From: Rhynchopus euleeides
Lineage: Eukaryota > Euglenozoa > Diplonemea > Diplonemida > Diplonemidae
DNA length: 64,000 nt
Assembly (NCBI GenBank): GCA_963210315.1
Contig: OY723306.1
Span: 1,440,787 to 1,504,786, forward strand
Direction: 5' to 3'
In this document: in pieces, positions 22,606 to 32,534 of the stretch
How the letters are laid out: every line of letters begins with the position of its first letter
Position numbering within the stretch: the first letter of the stretch is position 1
Position numbers and translations under genes: made by a program
The notes under the pieces: model-generated
What the model was told of the DNA's origin: nothing
Databases searched by the model: none
The model's input: the letters and a program-made list of their open reading frames with translations, nothing else

Positions 22606-24345
22606 ATGAAGAAGTGCTTCGATTATGTCATCGTGGGTGGTGGGTCCGCAGGATGCGTGCTGGCCAACCGCCTCTCGGCAAACCCCGCTGTGAACGTCGC
22701 ACTCGTCGAGGCAGGCCGCGACCACAAACGCTCGTGGGACTGGTGGAAGTCGTCGATGCCGGCCGCACTCACCTTCAACCTCGCGAATGACAAATACAAC
22801 TGGGACTACTACACTGCGCCGCAGAAGCACCTCAACAACCGGAAGCTGCACCAGCCGCGTGGGAAGATGCTCGGTGGGTCCAGCGGCGTCAACGCGATGG
22901 TGTACATCAGGGGGCACGCCCTGGACTACGACGGCTGGCAGGAGGACATCGATGCCGCTGGCTCCGAGATGTCCTCAGAGGTCTCCTGGAACTTCAAGGA
23001 TGTCCTCCCCTACTTCAACAGGGCGCAGGACCACGAGCTGGGGTCCGACCAGTTCCGTGGGTCGGGCGGGCCTCTGCACGTCCGCAGGGGGGAGAACCCC
23101 CGCAACGTGCTGTTCGACGCCTTCGTGGAGGCGGGGCAGCAGGCGGGGTACCCCTACACCGAGAATATGAACGGCTACCAGCAGGAGGGCTTCGGGCCTA
23201 TGGACATGACTGTCGGGTCCAACGGGGTGCGCTGGAGCACTCACGAGGCTTACCTGCTGCCGGTGATGTCGCGCCCCAACCTGCAGGTCTTCACCGGCAA
23301 GCAGGCGGTGTCGCTGCTGTGGGAGGAGGACGGCGCTGCCGCATCCACCCCCGTCGCGAAGGGCGTGCGCATCGCCTCCAAGGGCGGGGCCTCGGAGGAC
23401 ATCCACTGCGAGCGTGAGGTGATCCTGTCGCTCGGCGCAGTCGGCACCCCGCAGCTGCTGCAGCTCTCCGGTGTGGGTGACGAGGCTGCCCTCCAGCAGG
23501 CAGGCATCCCCGTGCGCTGCCATGCCCCGGAGATCGGCTCCAACCTGCAGGACCACCTCGAGTTCTACGTGCAGTACCTCTGCAGCCAGCCCGTCTCGCT
23601 GTACCCCATTGCGGGGTGGAGGTACCCCCACAAGAAGATCGCGGCGGGGGTTCAGTGGTTCCTCAACGGGTCTGGCCCGTGCGCCTCCAACCAGTTCGAC
23701 ACCGGTGGCTTCATCCGCACCCGCGCCGGCCTCCGCAACCCCGACTTCCAGTACCACTTCATCCCGGGGTGTGTCGTGGGGCAGATGGACTTCCTCCCGC
23801 AGCACGGCTACCAGGCGCACGGCGGGACGATGCGCCCCATCGCTAGGGGTGATGTGAAGCTCGCTTCGGCAGACCCCTTCGCTGCCCCGGTGATTGATCC
23901 GAACTTCCTGGGGCACGAGCAGGACGTGGTGGACATGCGGGAGGGGCTGCGCCTCACGGTGGAGATCCTGGAGCAGAAGGCGTTTGATGTGTACCGCAAG
24001 AGCCGCTATGCACCGAACGAGCAGTTCCGCCTCGACAGCGATGAGGACTGTGATGAGTGGATTCGCAACAACAGCCACTCCGCCTACCACCTGAGCTGCA
24101 CCGCTGCCATGGGCAAGGCGACCCGGTCGGACGGCACCCTCATCGGTGCGGAGAAGGTGCGTGTTGTTGACGCCTCGATCATGCCCTCCGTTGCCTCCGG
24201 GAACCTCAACGCGCCCACCATCATGCTTGCGGAGAAGCTTGCGGACTCCGTGCTGGGCAACCCGCAGCTCACAGACGACTCTGGCAAGCCGCTGTGGTGG
24301 GAGCCGCCTCAGTGGGACACAAAGCAGCGCACCGCTACCCACTAG
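22606..24345 (+). CDS. choline dehydrogenase (GMC oxidoreductase)
   Basis: FAD-dependent oxidation of choline to betaine aldehyde, normally in mitochondria. From the ATG at 22606 there are 579 residues in one exon. The N-terminal FAD-binding DYVIVGGGSAGCVLANRL lies at residues 6-23, with the ribose-binding Glu in LVEAG; the GMC signature GKMLGGSSGVNAMVYIRG and C-terminal SAYHLSCTAAMG and VVDASIMPSVASGNLNAPT carry the His/Asn catalytic pair. The frame is open upstream to an acceptor-like CCTTGGCAG; its translation (about 25 residues rich in Arg, Ser and Ala, ending AAAAR) resembles a mitochondrial presequence, so the true start may lie in an upstream exon. It forms a pathway pair with the aldehyde dehydrogenase at 12091-13798, with the LINE between them. 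A related alcohol oxidase is less likely given the close match to the choline dehydrogenase C-terminus. Confidence 0.93.
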   Translation: MKKCFDYVIVGGGSAGCVLANRLSANPAVNVALVEAGRDHKRSWDWWKSSMPAALTFNLANDKYNWDYYTAPQKHLNNRKLHQPRGKMLGGSSGVNAMVYIRGHALDYDGWQEDIDAAGSEMSSEVSWNFKDVLPYFNRAQDHELGSDQFRGSGGPLHVRRGENPRNVLFDAFVEAGQQAGYPYTENMNGYQQEGFGPMDMTVGSNGVRWSTHEAYLLPVMSRPNLQVFTGKQAVSLLWEEDGAAASTPVAKGVRIASKGGASEDIHCEREVILSLGAVGTPQLLQLSGVGDEAALQQAGIPVRCHAPEIGSNLQDHLEFYVQYLCSQPVSLYPIAGWRYPHKKIAAGVQWFLNGSGPCASNQFDTGGFIRTRAGLRNPDFQYHFIPGCVVGQMDFLPQHGYQAHGGTMRPIARGDVKLASADPFAAPVIDPNFLGHEQDVVDMREGLRLTVEILEQKAFDVYRKSRYAPNEQFRLDSDEDCDEWIRNNSHSAYHLSCTAAMGKATRSDGTLIGAEKVRVVDASIMPSVASGNLNAPTIMLAEKLADSVLGNPQLTDDSGKPLWWEPPQWDTKQRTATH

Positions 24346-27300
24346 GTGTCCTCCAGCACCTTGTGTGTCTGGTGCGTGCAATGCAAAAAGAAGATGTGGC
24401 AGATTCCTGAGGTGGTGTCTCCTTCAATTCAAGAGGGTTCCCACCGCTTGAGGAAAGGTTGGGTGGGGGTGGGTGGGGTGGGGTGTGGGACCTGCCTGCT
24501 GCCTTTTGCCTTTTCCGACAAAACACGCACATTATGCACACACCTCTGGGTGACCTCAACACAAAAGGCTTCTTCCTTTTTGACTATAGATGGCGGTGGC
24601 CCTGCTGTCTCACACCCACAACCCCCCACACCACCTCGGCCAATCCCCTTTTCCCTACCCTCCCAGCCCCGACCTTCTTCTGAGTAGTCTTTTCCCCCCT
24701 TCCCCCGCTTCCAATATTTTGCCTCTTTCCCTTTCCCTTTCCCTCCCCCACCGCCTCCCTCTACCGCTACTCAGGTTGGTATTAAGTTTGCATCAAAAAA
24801 AGAGGTGGGTTTTCTCTTCCGACACACAGCGCAGGGAACTCTCACTGTTAAAACTGAAAAGAAATCGCAACAGCAGTGTTGCCGAGAATAGCCCGGGGAA
24901 GTGTCAGGAGAGAGAAAGGAGGGAATGAGGTTCGGGTTTGCGGCGTGCCAGGCCTTGAACAAACAATATTTTCTTCTCCGAACGCCCCCCCGCCACCCCC
25001 CCCCCCCCCTCCCCACCTTCTCCCGCCCTCCCCCCCTGCGAGCGACAGGCGAAACACTGCTCCTCTTTTCCTGTGGCACATTAGCGCCGACGTGCTCCTC
25101 GCTCGGGTTCTTTTATTTTGGGCGTTGTGCGTGGGCCGGTGTATGTGGGTTTACGGGGAAAAAAATCACACGGTTCAGCAGAGCTCTGTGTGTCCGGGGT
25201 GGGTGGGGTGGGGGTATCCTCGTGCATCGGCGACTTGCATCAGTGCAAACGCTGCAGAAGACGGGGTGGGAGGTGGGGGGGGGAATAGGATTTGTGTATG
25301 TATGTCCCCACGCTCTGCTTCTCTGAGCAAAGCCCCTTCCTTCTCCCTCCTAGTTCCGAGCGGCGGTTGAGGGGAAATCGTGCGGCTGGAGATTAAGGAT
25401 TCGCACCTTAAAATGCCACTTTCACAGGGCACTCTCTCGACAACCCTTTGAGGCACGCAAAGTGTGAGCGCTCAACGACATGCTGGTTTATCAGAGCGCG
25501 CTTTTGCTGTGCCGTTGCTGTATAGTGTGCTTCTACCTTGGAGCCGGAGCCGCACGATTTTTTTCAAGTCGTTTTCAACTTCTTCCCCGCCCCTGTGGGG
25601 GCGTTGCTTCGCGTTCTATCTCTTGGGAAGCGAACGATATTTTTTCCCCCGTAGTCTCATCATGATAACTTGCGGCGGTATGGTAATGTGAGATAGGTAG
25701 GTGGCGTGCCTGGCACATGTTTGCGATCACCCATTTCACCCCTTTCTTTCTGGGTGGAAGCGTAGAAGGGCATCATGTTTCTTTACAACGCTTGTTCTCT
25801 CGCATGACAGGCACCACGGCACCTGAAAGTCGCACAGCAAAATTATCCCAAAAATATTCGCACACACCCCGCTTTTTCGGGGCTTTCGCGTTATTTGGTT
25901 ATCCGCTTTTTCCAAGTCCTTCTAGATAGGCTCGAAACATCCTCTCAACGCCCCCCTCCTCCCCTGAAAACAAACAAAACTTGCCTCCCGCATCTAAATC
26001 ACCTAACTCACCTCCATCTTCTTCACCAACCAACCCGTTCCCTCCCCTCCTCGAATGTCAAATGTCACAAGGCAGGTGGTGGTTGTCATGCACTGCTCCT
26101 ATGTCTAATCCAGACACCCACCGGGATGTGCATGATCATTGCCTGTGTAGGGGTGCCCAGTTCTTTCCTTCGGGGGTGTTCTCCTGGTCTTGCTTTGGGT
26201 CGGGGGGAAGAGAGAGCTGGAGAGTGGAGGGGGGGGGGGGGATGGAGGGGGGGGTGCGAGTGGATAGAGAGAGAGAGAGAGAGAAGACAGGCAACAGAGA
26301 GAGATTTGCTCTCTCATTTTTTATTCTTCTTCTCTTTTCTTTTTTTTCTACACATTTCCCCTTCTTCTTGGGAGGGGCCTTCCCTCTGTGCCAACACATG
26401 CACCGAAGGCACTCCCCCCCCCCCCTGTTGGATACTCTTAACAAACTGGACCTGTAGAGCACGCCCACTCACCCCCCACCTCCAGCCCCTCCCCGATCCC
26501 CACACCACCCGGTGAATGGGTCTGGCGTACGGCTTTTGGTTCTCACCGTCCTGAGCTGCCCCGAAGCAACGCTTACTCCGCCCTGTCCTCTTCTCAGGGC
26601 ATAGCCCCCCCCCCCCCAACTAGCCGAACCACGGAAATGATCACAGAGGGGTGACACCGGGTGTGTCCTCTCTCGCAGTGGGGCTGCAAAGGTAACCGCA
26701 CCACCCCACCCCGTCCCACCCCCACCCCCCCGGGATCCCAGGATCCAAAAAAACACAACAAAGGATGAAGTGGCTATATGTGTATGTTATGCACACTCCT
26801 TTTTTTTGCAGAAGAAATGTCTCTCTTTTTTCAACGGGGCCTACCGCTTCCCCCACACACACACACACCTCCGTTGAGTACCTCAAAAGCTGCACGGCAT
26901 GAAATGAAAATGGCTGATGTTGCTTTTCTTTTTGTTTCCGACAGGCAAAGTCTGGTCCGCGCGTGCGCAGCCAGGTCTGCCAAATGCATCTTTGTTTGCT
27001 GGAGGGGTGTGGGGTGTGGTGGAGGCAGCGAGAGTTCACTTCGGGGGAGTGCCGGTGCGGAAGCAAGCGCCGTTTTCAACAGAATATATGATAGAGGCCT
27101 CGTCGCTCAGATGTCGAGGAGCAGTGTGCCGCCCCCACAGAAGGTTTTGATTCGGGGCATCAACACTTGGCACGCAGTTCTGAAGCACAGGGTGAAGGGC
27201 ACTCAGAAGGGGGTCTTCGATTCGGGAGGGCAGGTGTGCCCTCTTTACCACAACACAACGATTTTTTGGGGGGAAACAATGACAGCCTCCGCAGAGCAAA

Positions 27301-28410
27301 GACTACGGGAGTTGCCCTTTGTTTGCCTGGACTGTGCGGAACAAAACAGCTTTACGCTTGTTTTTTTTGTGTGTTTTTTTTGTGAGAACAAACAAACGCC
27401 GAAGATTTTGCCGCAACTTGCCGTTCGCGCCAAGACTGCGGCCCCTCCCACCAGAGGGGCTGCACAGATCACGGCCCAATTAAAATCGCTCAAAATTGTC
27501 CGACTTTCCGGAGCGAAGAAACTCTTCAGAATATGTATTGCAACAGGTGCTTCCCGCATTATGTGAATGCCGACGTATAAACAGACGGATAGTGTGCAGG
27601 ATAACTCCATTGGAACTTTGTTCTTCTTTCCAGGCGTCGGGGTGTGAAAGGAGCCGGAGGGAGAGCAAGGGGAGAAGGGGATATCTTCTCCTGGCGCTGT
27701 CTGGGGTGGAAAGTCGGCAACGGCAAGCCACATCACCGCCAGGAGGAAGACACCCCCTCCCCTGACTTTCCCTCCCCCCCCTCTCCCACCCTCCTTCCTT
27801 CGCCTACCCCCCTTACTTTCTCGCCCTCCCAACAACACCCAATTTCGATAAATTCAATGCGTCTATATTCCGTGAGTCCAACGCCTTTTGGCAACAATGT
27901 GCACGACACTGTCTGTTCATCTCCGGGTGGCAGGCTCGTGTCCGTCGATACTAGTCGCTCAAAGTTCGTTCAAAAAAAACTCGGAGAAAAATAAAACCAG
28001 AACCAGAAGAGGAGAGAAGAGAAAGAGAAGAGAAGAAACCAATATACCGCGGGACCGCTCGGACAAAGTGCCTTGACAGTGTTGTTCCATAGCTTCACGC
28101 TTTGAAAAAAAAGGGCAAAAAATCAAGGCTCGTTGGTGCGGTGTGTCGATACAGGCATTCCCACCACAGCCTCCCTCCTGATTTGCTTTGGGCTGTCGAG
28201 ACAACAACACATGCTGATAACTTAGTTCGGGCTGAAGAAAACAAATGAATGCTGCCCTCCCCCCCCCCCCCCCCTGATTCCTCTCCTTCCCCACAGCATC
28301 AACCAACAAGAGCAGAAAATCAAAGCCGAGAAAAGGTATAAAAAACAAAGCACCCAATGTCTGGGGGATGGGATCGAAATGGCAAAACCAACGAAGGCTG
28401 ACGTGGAGGA

Positions 28411-28462
28411 GAGTGGAGGAGAGAGGCTTCTCTCTTACGAGAGAAGCCTCTCTCCTCCACTC
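28411..28462. repeat. perfect 24-bp hairpin with 4-nt loop
   Basis: Left arm 28411-28434 (GAGTGGAGGAGAGAGGCTTC, then TCTC) is the exact reverse complement of 28439-28462; the loop is TTAC. It could be a transposon remnant, a small-RNA precursor or an RNA-processing signal. No neighbouring gene explains it. Confidence 0.85.
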
Positions 28463-28679
28463 GGCACACCGCATGTAACCCACATCATACTAAGCGGACT
28501 GCCGTGCTGCAGGTGGTTGTTTTTATTTTGAGTGTGTCAGGGCCGTTTGGTGCTGTGTGTGTGTGTGGGGGATGGCCTTCATGGTCTTCCTCTCTTCGCA
28601 GGCAATCATGCAATAATACAATACGAAAAATGTGCATCAATCTGTTGTGAGGAAGGGCCCCCAGATAGACTTTTTTTTT

Positions 28680-28715
28680 CCGGATTTGGCGCACAAACAA
28701 CAGCCTTATCTTTTT
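28680..28715. repeat. 36-bp dispersed repeat, second copy
   Basis: Identical to 7537-7572 (core GGATTTGGCGCACAAACAAC). Flanks differ, so it is a fragment of a dispersed sequence. Confidence 0.7.
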
Positions 28716-28930
28716 GCGCTGCTGTATTTGTTCCGGAAAGGGGGGGAGGGGGGGCCGTCAACGCATCGAGACGCTTGCAAATCAAAAGCCAACAGGGGAG
28801 GGGGGGGGGGGGCGGTGCTGCGGCTTTCTCTGTGTCACTTTAACGCTGTGCCCCGCACAAGGTGCGACTCCCACCCCCTCTGTATGGTGTTCGGTCCTTT
28901 GCTTCCCCGGGGAAGATTATCCCCCCCCCC

Positions 28931-30849
28931 GCAGGCCTCTGGCTAATTCGGGTCGAACGTTAAGTTTCTCCGTGCCGGGGGGGGGGAGGGGGGGGGGGGG
29001 GGGGGCTACCCTACCCTACCCTAGGGTTGGGGCCGCCGGGGTCCCAGATTTTTTGGTAATTTCCAGGTGTGGGTAGGGGGACCTTTTCGAATTTTTTTTT
29101 CGAGGGGTGCCCATTTTGGCGATTTGGGCCCGATTTCGAGGGTTACGGGTGACCCTAACCCTAACCCTAGGGTTAGGGTTAGGGTTGACCCTAGACCCTA
29201 CCCAACCCTAGGGTTAGGGTGAGGGTTAACCCTACACCCTACCCAACCCTAGGGTTGGGGTTGAGGTTAACCCTAGACCCAACCCTACCCTAGGGTTAGG
29301 GTTAGGGTTAACCCTAGACCCTACCCAACCCTAGGGTTAGGGTGAGGGTTAACCCTACACCCTACCCAACCCTAGGGTTGGGGTTGGGGTTAACCCTAGA
29401 CCCTACCCAACCCTAGGGTTAGGGTTGGGGTTAACCCTATACCCAACCCAACCCTAGGGTTAGGGTTAGGGTTAACCCTACACCCAACCCAACCCTAGGG
29501 TTAGGGTTACGGTTAACCCTATACCCAACCCAACCCGAGGGTTAGGGTTAGGGTTAACCCTAACCCTAGACCCTGTAGGGTTAGGGTTAACCCTATACCC
29601 AACCCAACCCTAGGGTTAGGGTTACGGTTAACCCTAGACCCTATAGGGTTAGGGTTAACCCTACACCCAACCCAACCCTAGGGTTAGGGTTAGGGTTAGG
29701 GTTAACCCTATACCCAACCCTACCCTAGGGTTAGGGTTAGGGTTAACCCTATACCCAACCCAACCCTAGGGTTAGGGATAGGGTTAGGGTTAACCCTAAC
29801 CCTAGACCCTGTAGGGTTAGGGTTAACCCTACACCCAACCCAACCCTAGGGTTAGGGTTAACCCTATACCGGACCCTACCCTAGGGTTAGGGTGAACCCT
29901 ATACCCTACCCAACCCGAGGGTTAGGGTTGGGGGTTAACCCTAGACCCTTCCCAACCCTAGGGTTAGGGTGAACCCTAGACCCTACCCTACCCTAGGGTG
30001 AGGGTCAGGGTAACCCTACACCCTACCCAACCCTAGGGTTAGGGTTGGGGGTTAACCCAAGACCCTGCCCGACCCTAGGGTTAGGGTTCACCCTCGACCC
30101 AACCCTGCCCTAGGGTTAACCCCCAACCCTGACCCTAGTGTTGGGTCGGGTCAGGGTAAACCCTGACCCTCACCCTCGGGTTGGGTTGGGTCTAGGGTCA
30201 ACCCTAACCCTAGGGTCGGGTGGGGTGTAGGGTTAACCCCCAACCCTAACCCGAGGGTTGGGTAGGGTCTAGGGTTAACCCTGACCCTAACCCGAGGGTT
30301 GGGAAGGGTCCAGGGTTAACCCTAACCCTAACCCGAGGGTTGGGTAGGGTCTAGGGTTCACCCTAACCCTAACCCTAGGGTTGGGTGGGGTGTAGGGTTA
30401 ACCCCCAACCCTAACCCGAGGGTTGGGTAGGGTCTAGGGTCAACCCTAACCCTAACCCTAGGGTTGGGTAGGGTCCAGGGTTAACCCTAACCCTAACCCT
30501 CGGGTTAGGGTAGGGTCTAGGGTTAACCCTAACCCTAGGGTTGGGTAGGGTCTAGGGTCAACCCTAACCCTAACCCTAGGGTTAGGGTAGGGTCTAGGGT
30601 CAACCCTGACCCTAACCCTAGGGTTGGGTAGGGTCTAGGGTCAACCCCGGCCCTGACCCCTGGGTTGGGTAGGGTCGTGTTGGGTCGGGTTATGGGTACC
30701 CAACCCTCACCCTAGGGTAGGGTTGGGTCGGGTTGTGGGTACCCCCGACGTGCTGTAGGGTAGGGTAGGGTAGGGTAGGCCCCCCCCCCCCCCCCCCCCC
30801 CCCTCCGGCCCAACGTTAAGTCCGGCCCCAGAATTAGCCAGAGGCCTGC
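28931..30849. repeat. interstitial telomere-like array arranged as a large inverted repeat
   Basis: About 1.8 kb built from TTAGGG/CCCTAA and variants (TTGGGG, TACCC, GACCCTACCCAA). Units are themselves head-to-head blocks, for example GGGTTAACCC and CCCTAGGG. Near 30110 the orientation of the higher-order unit flips: GACCCTACCCAACCC on the left becomes GGGTTGGGTAGGGTC on the right. The borders match in inverted orientation too: GCAGGCCTCTGGCTAATTC at 28931 and its reverse complement ending at 30849, each followed inward by a related AACGTTAAG block and a long G/C run. It may be an ancient chromosome-end fusion, a telomere-repeat-bearing mobile element, or an assembly join between two chromosome ends. 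Confidence 0.88.
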
Positions 30850-32534
30850 CCCCCCCCCCCCCCCCACCACTCACACTGCTGAAAGCGATCCGGTTCGCAG
30901 TCTGAAGGTTGCGATGTGCTTTCGGAAACACTTTCTCCCTATAATGCAAACACCCTCCCCCGCTGTGTCCTGAGCAAAAGGGAAAAACAAAACGAGCCGC
31001 TCCGCACTTTGCTATAGTAATTTATGATTTTTGCGAGGGGCAGGCACGCTTTCTCGGCCCCAAACTCTAAACCACCACCACCACCACCCCCTTTACGCCG
31101 CTTCTCTGCCCCTGTCCCCTCTCCCCTCGTTGACGGACTCCCCTCCCGCTCACCCCCTCACCCACCAACCCCCCCCCCCCCCCCCCGCCGTTGTTCTCCG
31201 GCAGTCAAGCCCTCGATCCTCCCAATAGTATCCTGGTTAACCCCTGGGCGACTCGTTGTCTGCCTGGCGGCGCTGCCGTCAGGCGGGCAATTTTCCGGTC
31301 TGTTTGTTTCAAGCATAGCCCTTCAGAGAGAGAGCTTTACGGTTGCCGAGGTGGGGCCGATTACTGTCACACACGCACATGATACCGCGTGGTTTTATCA
31401 CACTCGTAGAGTGATGACCGCATATACGTGTATCGTTTTTGTAGTAGTGTTCCCCGCCTCGGTGTCTCTTTATATATCCCATCGCTTCCGAATCAGTCGC
31501 TGGATTTTCCGGAGGTGCTGAATCAAATTCTTCAAAACCGTTCAAAAAAGCCACGATGCATGGGGCAGCCTTCACGAGTTGCTGTGTGAGGAAGGCGCCT
31601 TTTTGTATCAGGGGGAGGGACATACAGGGAAGGAAAATGCCGCAGAAATCCCCGATGGGCTCACATGCTGGATTGCAAGACCCTGTCCCCCGCTCCATTT
31701 TTACGCTCAATGAGGCCTGGGGAAACAAATCGTTCAAAATCGTTCAGAACAGAACCGCATGCCTTGGGGGGGGGGGTCAGGATCTATCCGGAGGAAGAAA
31801 TTCCCAAAAAAAAGAGTCCCGATCAAAACCATACGGACACACCATGTCCTGCAGGTGACGGTGCTGCTGTCATGAAATAACATCTGAAAGCCGTAATGCC
31901 GGTGGGAGGGGGGTGCGGAAGGTTTGGCGTGGATGCCCTGGGCTGATCTTGCGCCGCGACAGTTAAGTTTCTAATAGGGTTCCGGTTTTGTTTTGGCTTG
32001 TGCACAGCCAGGGCTTTGGTCTTTCGAAGCCACAAAACAAGCCATGCATAATGCCAATTCAATAAGGTGCATTTCATCGGTGCGCCGCGCTAGCCCGCTC
32101 AATCGTAGTCTGTCGGAAAACAGCCTCGCAGATGCCTCGCCAGCTCCTCCACCACCTTCCGTCATTGTCACTTCCCCCCGTGCTCTGCACCATGACCTGT
32201 CTTTGCCGTTATAGAGATCCACCTCTCCTTAACGGAGTGAACATGTCATCACCACCACCACCACCACCACCACCACCACCACCACCACCACCACCAACAG
32301 GTGGCTTCAGCGTAGAGGCGGAGCCACCCCATCCGCGCTGGGACCACACCGGGGGAGGGAGTGGGTGGGGGAGAGGGTTCTCCATAAACAGTCTACCGAC
32401 CCTCCCCTCCCCCTTCCCCCCACACAGATTCTCTCCGGATGAAGCGCTGCAGCGAGCAGCCAAAGCGAAGTTAGACCGGGGGGAGGGGGGGGGCGGGGGG
32501 GCACACGCGTGCCGCACCACACACCCACACGACA
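30850..32534. other. intergenic spacer and 5' region of the LRRCC1-like gene
   Basis: No gene supported. Motif copies lie near 31530 and 31732 (ATCGTTCAAAATCGTTCAGA). An acceptor-like CCCCCACACAG lies at about 32427, upstream of the LRR gene. A CCA/ACC trinucleotide run is at about 32244-32297. Confidence 0.5.
32244..32297. repeat. CCA trinucleotide microsatellite
   Basis: About sixteen uninterrupted CCA/ACC units in the leader region of the following gene. Confidence 0.9.

Larger units (their letters stand above)
24346..28930. other. intergenic spacer, no supported gene
   Basis: C/G runs, a GA microsatellite near 26264-26285 and low-complexity frames only. A 36-bp repeat (28680-28715) and a perfect hairpin (28411-28462) are noted separately. 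An ATCGTTCAAA-like site lies near 27958. Confidence 0.5.

Noticed and set aside
29000-30780. True chromosome end
   Set aside because: Genes continue on both sides and the repeats are degenerate and inverted, so it is interstitial unless the assembly is joined wrongly.
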